Shown: piece by piece, positions 9,836-19,624 of the stretch
How the letters are laid out: each line of letters starts with the position of its first letter
Position numbering within the stretch: the stretch's first letter is position 1
Origin: Halalkalibacter alkalisediminis
Lineage (GTDB): Bacteria; Bacillota; Bacilli; Bacillales; Bacillaceae_D
Direction of reading: 5' to 3'
NCBI RefSeq assembly: GCF_028610705.1
Contig: NZ_JAQQWT010000004.1
Location: 203,400-267,399, forward strand
Length of the DNA: 64,000 nucleotides
Made by a program: the position numbers and the translations under genes
Notes under the pieces: generated by a model
What the model was told of the DNA's origin: nothing
Database searches by the model: none
What the model saw: only the letters and a program-made list of their open reading frames with translations

Positions 9836-10590
9836 CGTACGGCCACACCCTTTTCTTTTAAATAGGTCTTCACTTCGGCGACCGAGGTTTCTTTGTAATG
9901 AAAAATCGATGCGGCCAGTGCTGCATCTGCTTTCGCATCTTCAAACACATCGGCAAAATCTTCTTTCTTTCCTGCACCGCCAGAAGCGATAACGGGTACC
10001 GTCACAGCCTCATTGACCGCTTTCGTTAGAGCGAGGTCAAATCCTGTTTTCGCCCCGTCTTGATCCATACTTGTTAATAAAATCTCTCCCGCACCTAGAC
10101 GTACAACTTCTTTCGCCCAAGCGGTGACTTCCCAATCGGTTGCCTTTCGTCCGCCGTGCGTATAGATGCGCCACGACCCTAACTCTTCGTCATATTTCGC
10201 ATCGATCGCCACGACAATACATTGCGAGCCAAAGAAATCAGCACCCTCTTTAATAAGTTCAGGACGGTTCACCGCTGCCGTGTTCAGAGACACTTTATCC
10301 GCACCCGCCCGAAGGACACGTTTCATGTCTTCAAGTGCGTTGATTCCTCCACCAACGGTAAAAGGAATCGAAAGCGTACCCGCCACTTGCTCGATCACCT
10401 CGACCATCGTCGCGCGACCTTCATGGGATGCAGAGATATCGAGGAAAACGAGCTCGTCTGCTCCTTGTTCATCATAAAACGCGGCTAGTTCCACAGGATC
10501 GCCCGCGTCACGTAAATCCACAAATTGGACGCCTTTGACGACACGTCCTTCTTTTACATCCAAGCAAGGCACGATTCGTTTCGTTAACAT
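9832..10590 (-). CDS. hisF: Imidazole glycerol phosphate synthase cyclase subunit HisF
   Basis: (beta/alpha)8 barrel that uses ammonia from HisH to form imidazole glycerol phosphate and AICAR. The catalytic aspartates are in [16 protein letters not shown] and [15 protein letters not shown]; phosphate-binding glycines are in VGGGI and ASGGAG. 252 aa, normal length. It overlaps hisI by 4 bp and starts 1 bp after the hisA stop. Confidence 0.98.
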   Translation of the reverse strand: MLTKRIVPCLDVKEGRVVKGVQFVDLRDAGDPVELAAFYDEQGADELVFLDISASHEGRATMVEVIEQVAGTLSIPFTVGGGINALEDMKRVLRAGADKVSLNTAAVNRPELIKEGADFFGSQCIVVAIDAKYDEELGSWRIYTHGGRKATDWEVTAWAKEVVRLGAGEILLTSMDQDGAKTGFDLALTKAVNEAVTVPVIASGGAGKKEDFADVFEDAKADAALAASIFHYKETSVAEVKTYLKEKGVAVR

Positions 10591-10591
10591 C

Positions 10592-11326
10592 CTATTCGCC
10601 TCCTTGCAACGCTTCTTCTAATGTAAATTGGTTCGTGTAAAGCGCCTTCCCCACAATCGCTCCACTCACACCACGATTTTTACGTTCACGCAACTCTGTT
10701 AAATCGGCTAAAGAGCTCACGCCACCAGAGGCAATCACTTGCTTGCCCGTCGCTTCTGCTAAACTCGTAATCGCTTCTGTATTCGGGCCTGAAAGCATGC
10801 CGTCACGAGAAATATCGGTAAAAATAAACACCTCTGCCCCGTGACGAGCAAGCTCCTGCGCGAGCGTTTCTGCTTTCACAGAAGACGTTTCAAGCCAACC
10901 TTCTGTCGCAACAAATCCATCACGAGCATCTAAACCAATCGCAATTCTTTCTCCGCCGTATGTAGCGAGCATTTCCTTTGTAAAACTTGGGTTGTTGACC
11001 GCCACACTCCCTAGGATCACACGGTCTACGCCTTGATCAAGGTAAAATGCAACATCTTCCGCTGTGCGAATGCCACCGCCGACTTGCACTTTTGCCTCTA
11101 ACTCTTTGGCCACACGAAGCACATGCTCATGGTTCACACGTTTTTTCGCTTTTGCGCCGTCTAAGTCAACCATGTGAATCCACTCAGCACCCGCATCAGC
11201 AAACACTTTTGCCATATCAAATGGAGAATCTCCATAAACCGTTTCTTGATCATAATCTCCTTGAACCAAACGAACACATTTGCCGTCTCTCATATCAATC
11301 GCTGGATAAATCACAAAATTACTCAC
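10592..11326 (-). CDS. hisA: ProFAR isomerase HisA
   Basis: Isomerises ProFAR to PRFAR; a (beta/alpha)8 barrel related to HisF. It opens with [16 protein letters not shown], containing the general-base aspartate, and has the second catalytic aspartate in [13 protein letters not shown] use the GTG at 11326, preceded by AGGAGG, giving 244 aa; the frame remains open for 38 more codons inside hisH, but these have no family counterpart. The start overlaps the hisH stop by 8 bp. Confidence 0.97.
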   Translation of the reverse strand: MSNFVIYPAIDMRDGKCVRLVQGDYDQETVYGDSPFDMAKVFADAGAEWIHMVDLDGAKAKKRVNHEHVLRVAKELEAKVQVGGGIRTAEDVAFYLDQGVDRVILGSVAVNNPSFTKEMLATYGGERIAIGLDARDGFVATEGWLETSSVKAETLAQELARHGAEVFIFTDISRDGMLSGPNTEAITSLAEATGKQVIASGGVSSLADLTELRERKNRGVSGAIVGKALYTNQFTLEEALQGGE

Positions 11327-11963
11327 GCGTTTTTCCTCCTTGTGTGACAAGCTCTCCGTAATTTCTGAGAATCGCCATTCCGACATGACTGCTTTTTTCT
11401 GGGTGAAACTGCGTACCAAGTACATTCTCACGTCCGACAACAGCTGGTACGGTTACATCATACTCACTTGTCGCAATTAAGACATCTTCTGCCTCAGTTT
11501 GGACGACATATGAATGAACAAAATACACATGACCTTCTTCCACATCTTTTAAGAGGTCGTTTTCAGGTTGTCTGAACGTAAGCTTGTTCCAGCCCATATG
11601 AGGCACTTTATACATTACGCCACCCGCGTCATGTCCGACAAAACGTTCCACTCGTCCTGGAAGAAGAGCGAGCCCTTTTGTCTCCCCATGCTCCGTGCTT
11701 TCTTCAAACAAAAGCTGCATCCCTAAACAAATGCCAAGAAGCGGTTTGCCACTTGCTGCCCACTCTTTTAAAAAGTCGCTCATGCCCATTTCATTTAACG
11801 TTTTCATCGCATCTGGAAATGCCCCCACACCTGGAAGCAATAGTCCATCTGCTTTTTTCAACTGTTCGATATCATCTGTTAACACATAGTCTAACTCTAA
11901 ACGCTCCAGTGCTTTACTCACACTGTGCAAGTTGCCCATCCCGTAATCAACAATGCCGATCAT
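11319..11963 (-). CDS. hisH: Imidazole glycerol phosphate synthase glutaminase subunit HisH
   Basis: Class I glutamine amidotransferase that hands ammonia to HisF. The nucleophile elbow is [13 protein letters not shown] and the His/Glu of the triad are in GTQFHPEKS. 214 aa. Flanked by hisB (1 bp gap) and hisA (8 bp overlap). Confidence 0.98.
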   Translation of the reverse strand: MIGIVDYGMGNLHSVSKALERLELDYVLTDDIEQLKKADGLLLPGVGAFPDAMKTLNEMGMSDFLKEWAASGKPLLGICLGMQLLFEESTEHGETKGLALLPGRVERFVGHDAGGVMYKVPHMGWNKLTFRQPENDLLKDVEEGHVYFVHSYVVQTEAEDVLIATSEYDVTVPAVVGRENVLGTQFHPEKSSHVGMAILRNYGELVTQGGKTRE

Positions 11964-11964
11964 C

Positions 11965-12555
11965 CTATAACATTCCTTTCGTGGACGGGACCCCTTTTAC
12001 CCGCTCATCGATACTTGTTGCTTCATCCAGCGCACGCGCTAATGCTTTAAAGACCGCCTCAATCATATGGTGTGTGTTATGACCATAGTGAACGATAATA
12101 TGAAGGTTCATTCGAGCTTCGAGCGCAAGCTTCCACATGAATTCGTGAACAAGCTCCACATCAAATGTCCCCACCTTTTGACTTGGGAATTCAGCTCGAA
12201 ACTCCAGATGCGGACGGTTACTTAAATCCACAACCACTTGAGCGAGCGTTTCATCCATCGGAACAAACGCATTTCCGTACCGACGAATTCCTTTTTTATC
12301 ACCTAACGCTTCTTTCAGTACATGACCCAGGCAAATGCCAATGTCTTCGGTCGTATGGTGATCATCGACTTCGGTATCACCATTTGCCTCGACTTTCAAA
12401 TTATAATGACCGTGCTTGGTAAAAAGATCAAGCATATGCGTTAAAAACGGGACACCCGTTTCTAACTCTGATTTCCCTTCTCCATCGATCGTGAAATCCA
12501 TTTTAATTTGTGTTTCCCCTGTGTTTCTTTCGATTTGTGCGCGTCTTTCCGTCAT
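11965..12555 (-). CDS. hisB: Imidazoleglycerol-phosphate dehydratase HisB
   Basis: Mn-dependent dehydratase making imidazole acetol phosphate. It shows both metal-binding repeats: [10 protein letters not shown] and [12 protein letters not shown]. Monofunctional form with no phosphatase domain. The ATG at 12555 with GGAGG upstream gives 196 aa. It begins 1 bp after the hisD stop. Confidence 0.98.
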   Translation of the reverse strand: MTERRAQIERNTGETQIKMDFTIDGEGKSELETGVPFLTHMLDLFTKHGHYNLKVEANGDTEVDDHHTTEDIGICLGHVLKEALGDKKGIRRYGNAFVPMDETLAQVVVDLSNRPHLEFRAEFPSQKVGTFDVELVHEFMWKLALEARMNLHIIVHYGHNTHHMIEAVFKALARALDEATSIDERVKGVPSTKGML

Positions 12556-12556
12556 C

Positions 12557-13828
12557 TTATTTATCCTCCAACCTAATATCAATTGCACGTGCGTGAGCTT
12601 CTAAGCCTTCTAAGCGAGCTAGTGCAGAAATTTTATGGCCATTCTCTTCTAATGCTTGCTTGCTATATGAGATGATGCTTGATTTCTTCGTAAAATCATC
12701 GACATTCAATGGACTTGAAAAACGAGCGGTCCCATTGGTCGGCAAGACATGATTCGGTCCCGCAAAATAATCACCAACCGGTTCTGAGCTGTATGGTCCA
12801 ACAAAAATGGCTCCGGCGTGACGGATTTTCCCGATTACATTCATCGGCTCTTCTGTTAGGATTTCGAGGTGCTCTGGTGCCAGTTGATTGACGACATCGA
12901 TCGCTTCCACTAGGTCATGAGCGACATAAATGACGCCATAATCACGGATGGATGCTTCAGCAATCGCTTTTTTTGGCAATGTTGCTAATTGCCGTTCTAC
13001 TTCTGTTGCCACCTGCTCCGCTAGTTGTTTTGATGTAGTGACTAAAACGGCAGATGCTTGCTCATCATGCTCCGCTTGAGAAAGCAGGTCTGCTGCAATA
13101 AAACGAGGGTCTGCCTTTTCATCGGCTAGCACCACGATCTCACTCGGTCCAGCAATCATATCAATATCGACTTTGCCAAACACCGCTCTTTTCGCAAGCG
13201 CCACGTAGATGTTTCCTGGACCCGTAATTTTATCAACCGGTTTAATGGAATCTGTTCCATAGGCAAGGGCCGCAATCGCTTGGGCTCCACCGACTTTGTA
13301 AATTTCTTTTACCCCGAGTTCTGACGCTGTTACAAGTACACTCGCCGGAAGCTTGCCATCCGCTCCCGCCGGTGACACCATGACGATCCGATTAACACCA
13401 GCTACTTGAGCGGGAATGACGTTCATCATAATCGATGACGGATACGCCGCTTTTCCACCCGGCACATAGACACCGACTGAATCCAACGCCGTAATTTTTT
13501 GACCAAGAATCGTTCCGTCTTCTTTCGTCGTCATCCACGATTGTCGTTTTTGACGTTCGTGGAAGTCACGGATGTTCGTGATCGCTTCTCTTAGAGCTTG
13601 AATGAGGTCGTCATTGATCTCGGCATAAGCCCCTTCTAACTCTTGATTGGTCACTCTTAGGTTGAGTAGATCCGCGCCATCAAATTGTTTCGTGTAGGCA
13701 CGAACCGCCTCATCGCCGGTTTCTTTCACTTGTTGGATGATTGCTTCAACCGCCGCGCGTTGCGCCTCTGTTCCAGTATCGAGGTCTCTCGTTAAGCTCA
13801 CATTCGCTGTTACAGGAACGATCTTCAT
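12557..13828 (-). CDS. hisD: Histidinol dehydrogenase HisD
   Basis: Zn-dependent, NAD-linked enzyme that performs the last two oxidations to histidine. Motifs include the signature region [27 protein letters not shown] (residues about 223-250) and the Zn-ligand region [11 protein letters not shown]. 423 aa. It overlaps hisG by 4 bp. Confidence 0.98.
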   Translation of the reverse strand: MKIVPVTANVSLTRDLDTGTEAQRAAVEAIIQQVKETGDEAVRAYTKQFDGADLLNLRVTNQELEGAYAEINDDLIQALREAITNIRDFHERQKRQSWMTTKEDGTILGQKITALDSVGVYVPGGKAAYPSSIMMNVIPAQVAGVNRIVMVSPAGADGKLPASVLVTASELGVKEIYKVGGAQAIAALAYGTDSIKPVDKITGPGNIYVALAKRAVFGKVDIDMIAGPSEIVVLADEKADPRFIAADLLSQAEHDEQASAVLVTTSKQLAEQVATEVERQLATLPKKAIAEASIRDYGVIYVAHDLVEAIDVVNQLAPEHLEILTEEPMNVIGKIRHAGAIFVGPYSSEPVGDYFAGPNHVLPTNGTARFSSPLNVDDFTKKSSIISYSKQALEENGHKISALARLEGLEAHARAIDIRLEDK

Positions 13829-14463
13829 GCTTCTTCCCCCTCGATGACTAGCGAGAGACGTTCAACCATTTGATCAATCCGCTCATCCTGCATGCGATAG
13901 CTCACAGGATTAACGATTAAACGTGACGTAATTGGCACAATCGTTTCCAGTTCCACTAGACCATTTTCCTTTAATGTACGTCCTGTTGAGACAATATCGA
14001 CAATGCGATCAGCTAGACCAATTAGTGGCGCCAGCTCAATCGAACCATTTAATTTGATAATTTCAACTTGCTCGCCTTGCTCTTTAAAATATTGCGTCGC
14101 AAGGTTTGGATATTTCGAAGCGACTTTTGGATTGATGTCTTTCTTTTCATAGCCTGGTAGGCCCGCAACCGCTAAGTAGCACTCACTAATTTTTAAATCA
14201 AGCACTTCATACACAACTCGTTCTTCCTCGATCATCGTATCCTTACCCGCTACTCCGACATCGGCCACACCGTGCTCCACGTAAGTAGGTACATCCATTG
14301 GCTTCGCAAGGATAAAGCGCATTTTTTCTTCCGGTACATCTATAATTAACTTGCGCGAATCATCAAACTCAGCCGGTAAGTTATAGCCAGCTTTGCGCAA
14401 TAGCTCAAGCGCTTCTTCAAAAATTCGCCCCTTCGGCATCGCAACTGTTAACCACTCGTTCAT
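13825..14463 (-). CDS. hisG: ATP phosphoribosyltransferase, short form HisG
   Basis: First committed enzyme of the pathway, joining ATP and PRPP. At 212 aa it is the short form, without the C-terminal feedback domain, and needs HisZ, which precedes it by 1 bp. The PRPP-binding segment [14 protein letters not shown] is intact. I use the ATG at 14463; an in-frame start upstream overlaps hisZ and is not supported by homologues. Confidence 0.97.
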   Translation of the reverse strand: MNEWLTVAMPKGRIFEEALELLRKAGYNLPAEFDDSRKLIIDVPEEKMRFILAKPMDVPTYVEHGVADVGVAGKDTMIEEERVVYEVLDLKISECYLAVAGLPGYEKKDINPKVASKYPNLATQYFKEQGEQVEIIKLNGSIELAPLIGLADRIVDIVSTGRTLKENGLVELETIVPITSRLIVNPVSYRMQDERIDQMVERLSLVIEGEEA

Positions 14464-14464
14464 G

Positions 14465-15637
14465 TTACGCCTCTCCTTTCTTCTGCCCAATGAAATAGTG
14501 AACCTCAGTAAATTGTTCCGACATTCCGTCTACATCCGTCACTCCAGCGATGTCTTGAACGACAACGGCTTCTCCTGCTTCTCTTAAGCTTTGTGCCTCT
14601 TGAAAGGCCTCCGCTCGTCTTTCTTTGCTGAAAATGATACAGGTTTTTTTCCTCTTTGATGCTTTTTCTCCGATCGCTTCAACAAGCAGATCTAATCTTA
14701 ATCCGAATCCAGTCGCTTGGCCTGGGCGCTCAAATTTTCCAAGCAATTCATCGTAACGACCACCACTACAAAGCGGCACACCTAGGTTGCTGCCGTAGCC
14801 TTCAAACACAGCTCCTGTATAATAGCTCATGTGTAAGACCAGATTAAGATCGAGCTTGACGTAGTCTTCGATGCCGTAGCTTTCTAGCACTTGCCAAAGT
14901 TCTTCAAGCTCTGCTAATGCTTTTGTCCCTTGCTCATTTTGAACAAGCTTAGCGGCGTCTTGCAGTATCGATTTCCCACCGCGAAGTTTCATTAGACCAA
15001 GCAGTCGGCCTTTATCAATCGAGGAAAGTGGCAAGTTCTTCACATGCTCACGGAATCCTACGTAATTTTTTTCATATAGAAAACGTCTAAGAGCATCTGC
15101 CCGCTCTCCGACGATATCATTTAGTAATGCATTCACATACCCGATATGACCAATCGCAATTTTAAAATCACCTAAACCTGCACGCTTCAGTGATGACACC
15201 ATGAGCGCAATCACTTCGCCATCGGCACTTACCGTACCGTCGCCAATTAACTCGACACCGATTTGCTCAAACTCAGCTGGCTTGCCGCCCTCATGCTGCT
15301 GCGCGCGGTACACATTGGATTGATAAGATAGTCTGAGAGGATATGCCTCCCCCTTCATACTCGATGCAACAAGTCTTGCGATCGGTGCAGTCATATCCGG
15401 TCGAAGCACTAATGTATTCCCTTGTTGATCAAGCAATTTAAACAATTGCTGATCCAAAATAGCTGACGCTAATCCGACTGTTTCGTAATATTCCAACGTC
15501 GGTGTTTCGATCATTTGATAACCCCAACTCGTCATTTCATCTTCAAGTTGCTCTCTTACTTGCTTTTTCATCTCATACATTTCTGGCAATGTATCCCGCA
15601 TTCCAAGTGGCTTTTCAAACATAAATGGCTTAGACAC
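14465..15637 (-). CDS. hisZ: ATP phosphoribosyltransferase regulatory subunit HisZ
   Basis: Histidyl-tRNA-synthetase-like protein without the anticodon domain; it forms a hetero-oligomer with short HisG and gives it activity and histidine feedback. It has class II synthetase motifs ([27 protein letters not shown]). 390 aa, start GTG with AAGGAG upstream. First gene of the hisZGDBHAFI operon. No T-box signature is visible upstream. Confidence 0.97.
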   Translation of the reverse strand: MSKPFMFEKPLGMRDTLPEMYEMKKQVREQLEDEMTSWGYQMIETPTLEYYETVGLASAILDQQLFKLLDQQGNTLVLRPDMTAPIARLVASSMKGEAYPLRLSYQSNVYRAQQHEGGKPAEFEQIGVELIGDGTVSADGEVIALMVSSLKRAGLGDFKIAIGHIGYVNALLNDIVGERADALRRFLYEKNYVGFREHVKNLPLSSIDKGRLLGLMKLRGGKSILQDAAKLVQNEQGTKALAELEELWQVLESYGIEDYVKLDLNLVLHMSYYTGAVFEGYGSNLGVPLCSGGRYDELLGKFERPGQATGFGLRLDLLVEAIGEKASKRKKTCIIFSKERRAEAFQEAQSLREAGEAVVVQDIAGVTDVDGMSEQFTEVHYFIGQKKGEA

Positions 15638-15873
15638 TGACTCGTCACTCCTTCATGGTCTCCGTTGTCTGCTTGCTGCAGATCCCCGAGATGTATCAAG
15701 AACATCCTCTTTTTCTATCTTTCCTATCATTCGCTTTTTTTGTCAAAATACCTGTTTTTTTGTTTAAAACATTTCGCTTTAGTTCGCTAATGTGCTAATA
15801 AGATAAAGTATGTACCTAGTTTACATGGAGGTGTGAACAACGTCAACCGTTTTGTGCTAGTTTTCTAATCAAT

Positions 15874-16018
15874 TGTGTAGAAAAATTTGAACTCAACTAA
15901 TAATTCAGTATTTTCTGTGTATAACTGTTGATAATGTGGATATCTTGTGGGTAAACCGGAGTTATACACAGTGTCAGAGATTCCATTTTTGATTTCCTCC
16001 ATTACTCAGTGTGGATGA
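15874..16018. promoter_or_regulatory. Cluster of six DnaA-box-like sites
   Basis: Against TTATNCACA (reverse TGTGNATAA): perfect boxes at 15916-15924 (TGTGTATAA) and 15962-15970 (TTATACACA); one-mismatch boxes at 15874-15882, 15935-15943, 15946-15954 and 16010-16018. The four central boxes fall within 55 bp. No replication gene is nearby, so this is a candidate DnaA titration or regulatory cluster rather than oriC. Confidence 0.75.
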
Positions 16019-16039
16019 CTTACTTTTTATGCTGTTCTA

Positions 16040-16183
16040 AATACGTTTCCGGCAATTCACCTTATACCGAGGTAGACTTTCGCTATTGTAAAAGGCACTC
16101 CGCTTTTTTCGGTCTGTTATACCATTTTATCGGTCACTCCGACTCACATATCAGTCAGTTCCTCTCCCTCGCCCTCTCGCCAC
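16040..16183. repeat. Degenerate pyrimidine-rich spacer behind the TRAP terminator
   Basis: It contains TTTCCGGCAATT, related to the clpP-crh unit, then loosely repeated phrases such as CGGTCTGTTATACC and CGGTCACTCCGACTC, and ends in a CCTC/CCCTC run at the terminator tail CACAACAAAAAAA. I see no gene in it. Confidence 0.5.
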
Positions 16184-16221
16184 AACAAAAAAACCTCAGC
16201 GCAACAACAGTTGGGCTGAGG
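16184..16221 (-). terminator. TRAP permease terminator
   Basis: CCTCAGC (16194-16200) and GCTGAGG (16215-16221), with CAAC/GTTG pairing inside. The minus-strand T tract corresponds to the plus-strand A run at 16187-16193, preceded by the shared CACAAC tail. Confidence 0.85.
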
Positions 16222-16233
16222 CTCTCATTTTTG

Positions 16234-18216
16234 TTAGACCGCTTGATCCGTACGCATACTTGAATCGCTTCCTCGTTTGGTTCTTTGAATAAAGAACGCA
16301 ACTAAGGCAATCCCGACTGCGACTAAGTCCATATAGATATTCGCATTGATTAATGTGATCGATGCCGCTAGTAATAAAATTCGTACAATCCAGTTTGTTG
16401 TTGCTCCTGCAAACCAGCCTTGAACCATCGCTGCTAAGAAATAGATTCCAACAGAGGCGGTAATGACGGCTAGTGTAATGCTTCCTGCAGAACCAACCAT
16501 CAAGATTTCTGGGCTGTAGATAAACATAAACGGTACGATGAAAGCAGCGATTCCAAGTTTAAACGCAGTGACACCGGTTTTAAATGGATCGGTACCGGCT
16601 ACACCTGCTGCGGCATAAGCAGCTAGTGCCACTGGTGGCGTAATTGCGGACATAACCGCGTAATAGAACACAAACATATGAGCAGATAATGGCTCAAGTC
16701 CCATTTGAATAAGGCCAGGTGCGACAACCGATGCAGCAACGGCATAAGCGGCTGTTGTTGGCATACCCATTCCTAAAATGATCGAAATGAACATCGCGAA
16801 CACTAAGCCAAGAAGCATGTTGTTGTCAGCGATACCAAGTAGCATCGAACTAAAACGTTGACCGACTCCCGTTAAGGCAATGACCCCTACGATAATACCA
16901 GCGCATGCACAGACTGCTAATAATTGAATGGTATTTTTCATCCCGAGTTCGAGGGCTGTTACGATTTTTTTCAGACCCATACGAGTTGATGGCTGAATCC
17001 AACTGACGACTAGACAAGCAATAATCGCGACTGTACCTGAGCGAATAACGGAGAATCCCATTAACAACGCTCCAATTAAGATGATAATCGGAACAAACAA
17101 GTAAGCTTGTTTTAAAATTCCTTTTAAAGAAGGCAATTCGCTGCGCTTTAAGCCTCTCATGTTGTTTTTGATCGCTTGGAAATCGACCATAAAGTAAACC
17201 GATAAGAAGTAAAGCAAGGCTGGGATCGTTGCGGCAATAATAATCTCTGAATATTTGATTCCTGTTACTTCTGCCATGATGAAGGCACCGGCACCCATGA
17301 TCGGAATCATGATTTGACCACCGGCTGAAGCCGTTGCTTCCGTTGCGGCTGCGAATTGGCCTTTGTATCCGACACGTCTCATTAAAGGAATCGTGAGGGA
17401 ACCTGTCGCAACGGCATTACCCGCCGACGTCCCGTTCATCATTCCCATTAATCCACTTGAAATAACCGACACTTTTGCTGGGCCCCCGCGCATTCCACCT
17501 GCAAGCGAGAACGCAAAGTCGATGAAGTACCGACCGACACCAGACATTTGTAAAAAGGCACCGAAAACGATGAACAGTAAAATATATTTAGATGAAACAT
17601 CCAATGTCACACCGAAAATCCCGTTATCCTTGAAGATATAAGTAACAAAACGGTCGAAGCTGTAGCCTCTATGATTTAAAATACCAGGTAAATAGGGACC
17701 TACAAACGCATATAACGAGAAGATCCCCGCTAAGATTGGAAGCGTCCAACCACTTGTACGGCGCGTTAATTCTAATACTACGATAAAACCTAAGACAGCG
17801 ACGATCGTATCATGTGTTTGTGGAACGGTTCCAAAACGACTTAATACTGCTGTTAGATTCGTATAAATGTAGAATGTGACGTACAGAATCGCTGCAATTA
17901 ACAACCAGTCAAAGATTGAAACTTTATTGGAGTTCGACTTCCATCCTTTAAATAAAATAAATCCTAGTACCGCCCCGAAAGCTAAGTGAACACTTCTAAA
18001 AATTAATGGATCAATCGGATGAAAATTTAAGATATAAAGATGGAACAATGCTCCAAACACGGCAATTCCCATAAAGGCATATTTCAGCCACCCCGATAAG
18101 ACTCTCATATTTGAATTGCCATCAACAGCTTCTTCTAATTCTTTTGCTTTTTCGTCACTGACGATCGACTGCACTTCTTCTTGTTCAATCAGATTGTTGT
18201 TTTTATTTTTACTCAC
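16234..18216 (-). CDS. TRAP transporter fused permease (4TM/12TM, TAXI type)
   Basis: Secondary transporter that takes a substrate from a periplasm-side binding protein using an ion gradient. This 660-aa protein joins the small (DctQ) and large (DctM) membrane units, as is usual for TAXI-TRAP systems. About 45 charged N-terminal residues precede many hydrophobic segments; conserved DctM-like stretches include NGTSAGNAVATGSLTIPLM and GMGMPTTAAYAVAA. The binding-protein gene lies upstream, separated by two strong hairpins. Substrate unknown; dicarboxylates or glutamate-like acids are candidates. Confidence 0.93.
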   Translation of the reverse strand: MSKNKNNNLIEQEEVQSIVSDEKAKELEEAVDGNSNMRVLSGWLKYAFMGIAVFGALFHLYILNFHPIDPLIFRSVHLAFGAVLGFILFKGWKSNSNKVSIFDWLLIAAILYVTFYIYTNLTAVLSRFGTVPQTHDTIVAVLGFIVVLELTRRTSGWTLPILAGIFSLYAFVGPYLPGILNHRGYSFDRFVTYIFKDNGIFGVTLDVSSKYILLFIVFGAFLQMSGVGRYFIDFAFSLAGGMRGGPAKVSVISSGLMGMMNGTSAGNAVATGSLTIPLMRRVGYKGQFAAATEATASAGGQIMIPIMGAGAFIMAEVTGIKYSEIIIAATIPALLYFLSVYFMVDFQAIKNNMRGLKRSELPSLKGILKQAYLFVPIIILIGALLMGFSVIRSGTVAIIACLVVSWIQPSTRMGLKKIVTALELGMKNTIQLLAVCACAGIIVGVIALTGVGQRFSSMLLGIADNNMLLGLVFAMFISIILGMGMPTTAAYAVAASVVAPGLIQMGLEPLSAHMFVFYYAVMSAITPPVALAAYAAAGVAGTDPFKTGVTAFKLGIAAFIVPFMFIYSPEILMVGSAGSITLAVITASVGIYFLAAMVQGWFAGATTNWIVRILLLAASITLINANIYMDLVAVGIALVAFFIQRTKRGSDSSMRTDQAV

Positions 18217-18284
18217 TGAAATGACCTCCCCGTTTTACATTCTCTACCTATCAAAGAACACCTCTCTAGAGTGAAAGGTTTTAA

Positions 18285-18384
18285 AAAATGGTATTCAAAA
18301 AGGAATCTACTTCCCTTTGATACCTTTTTGAATATCATTTTGAAATAGGAGGTTCACTCTCCTAAAAAAGAGGAGAGTGAACCT
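18285..18384 (-). terminator. Tandem intercistronic hairpins between TRAP binding protein and permease
   Basis: Two long inverted repeats: 18285-18303 with 18323-18341 (19 bp, one G-U pair), and 18350-18363 with 18371-18384 (14 bp perfect, 7-nt loop). In transcript order the second comes first, 6 bp after the binding-protein stop. They probably protect or partly terminate the mRNA so that the binding protein is made in excess of the permease. Confidence 0.75.
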
Positions 18385-18389
18385 GTTCC

Positions 18390-19466
18390 TTAGTTTTGGT
18401 ATTCTGCTGGATACACAGATTCAGGTAATTCAATACCGATCTCTTCGTAGTACTTAATCGCACCAGGGTGTAATGGCACAGATTCGTTTAGTAAAATCGC
18501 TTCTGGAACAGCTTCTGTTGCAGAAGAGTGTGTCGTTACTAAAAGATCGTTATTTTCGTGGTACGCTTTTACTAACTCATAAACGAAATCAATGTTCATC
18601 GTTTTGTGAACAATCCCGAAGTTGAATTGAGCGATCGTTTCAATATCATCATGGTCGATGTTTTCATACGTTCCAGCTTCAATCGTGTATGGAGTGAAGA
18701 ATGGGAATTGCTCGATGATCTGGTCACGTTGTTCACCTTCCACACCAAACAAGTTGATATCACGTAATGCAGCTACTTCTTGAACCGCTGGGATTGGAAG
18801 ACCTGCAGCAAATCCAATAACATCAAGCTGACCATCTTGTTGCTGACTAGTCATGTCACCAGCGCCTGCATAAACGGGTGTTACATCTAAGCCAAGAAGC
18901 TCGTGAATAAGTGGTAAATACGTTCCAGACGTTCCGCCCATAGGACCTACTCCCGAACGGCTAATTCCTTTTTCAGCCATGTCATCAAGAGAAGCCACAC
19001 CACTTGAATCTAAAGCCCACCAGTGAAACGGCGTGTAATACATTGGAAACACAACGCGAATGTCATCATGTGGATTTCCTTCAAATTCAGACCCTACGCC
19101 GTTAATCGCTTCATATCCTGGCCCCGTTGTCATCATCCCAAGATCTTGATCTCCAGCTTGAATTAAGCGAATGTTATCAACAGGTCCACCAGTTACTTCT
19201 ACGTTTGCTGAAACGCCAAGCTTGCTTTCTAATAATTGTCCAAGTCCACCACCATAAATATAATAAACGCCACCTTGAGAAGCTGTACCAATCACAACTG
19301 TTGATGGTGCGTCTTGATATTCAACGGTTACTTCCGTATCGCTGTCCGCTCCTGTGTCTCCGTTATCAGCTGGTGCACTTGTATCACTACCTCCACAAGC
19401 TGTAGCAACGACTAACCCTAAACTTGCAACCGCTGTCATTAATGAACGTTTAAAAAACTTTTTCAT
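18390..19466 (-). CDS. TAXI family TRAP solute-binding lipoprotein
   Basis: Substrate receptor of the adjacent TRAP permease. 358 aa with a lipoprotein signal (MKKFFKRSLM..., Cys24 in VATACGGS), an acidic Ser/Thr/Asp-rich linker, then the TAXI domain with VVIGTASQGGVYYIYGGGLG and GPMGGTSGTY. The operon promoter carries a cre site, so uptake is probably repressed by preferred sugars. TAXI ligands cannot be read from sequence. Confidence 0.93.
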   Translation of the reverse strand: MKKFFKRSLMTAVASLGLVVATACGGSDTSAPADNGDTGADSDTEVTVEYQDAPSTVVIGTASQGGVYYIYGGGLGQLLESKLGVSANVEVTGGPVDNIRLIQAGDQDLGMMTTGPGYEAINGVGSEFEGNPHDDIRVVFPMYYTPFHWWALDSSGVASLDDMAEKGISRSGVGPMGGTSGTYLPLIHELLGLDVTPVYAGAGDMTSQQQDGQLDVIGFAAGLPIPAVQEVAALRDINLFGVEGEQRDQIIEQFPFFTPYTIEAGTYENIDHDDIETIAQFNFGIVHKTMNIDFVYELVKAYHENNDLLVTTHSSATEAVPEAILLNESVPLHPGAIKYYEEIGIELPESVYPAEYQN

Positions 19467-19507
19467 CTCTCGTTCCCCCTTGGTTTATGCTTTTTCTAAC
19501 TATTTTG

Positions 19508-19536
19508 AGTATAAAGCGCTTTCAAAGATCTGTCTG
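19508..19536 (-). promoter_or_regulatory. Promoter of the TAXI-TRAP operon with overlapping cre site
   Basis: On the minus strand CAGACA (19531-19536), 17 bp, TATACT (19508-19513). The cre TGAAAGCGCTTTAT (19511-19524) covers part of the -10 and spacer, so CcpA binding should exclude polymerase. Confidence 0.7.
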
Positions 19537-19594
19537 GATTTGAACTTAAGATTCTTTTTGATCTTTTTGGTCTTTTAGTGTGTTCACAAAAAAA

Positions 19595-19624
19595 GAGTAA
19601 AAAATCGATTGCGATTTTTCACTC
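19595..19624 (-). terminator. dctB-like gene terminator
   Basis: Arms 19595-19607 and 19612-19624 pair with one mismatch; the stem includes the stop codon region of the binding protein and is followed on the minus strand by a T run. Confidence 0.7.

Noticed and set aside
10166-10488. Plus-strand open frames inside hisF and other his genes
   Set aside because: Shadows of well-supported minus-strand genes, without ribosome sites or family motifs.
15638-15860. T-box riboswitch for the his operon
   Set aside because: No GGTGGNACCGCG-like T-box sequence or following terminator is visible in the hisZ leader on the minus strand.
15916-15970. oriC
   Set aside because: DnaA boxes are present, but there is no dnaA/dnaN, no adjacent AT-rich unwinding block that I can support, and the gene context is far from a Bacillus origin.
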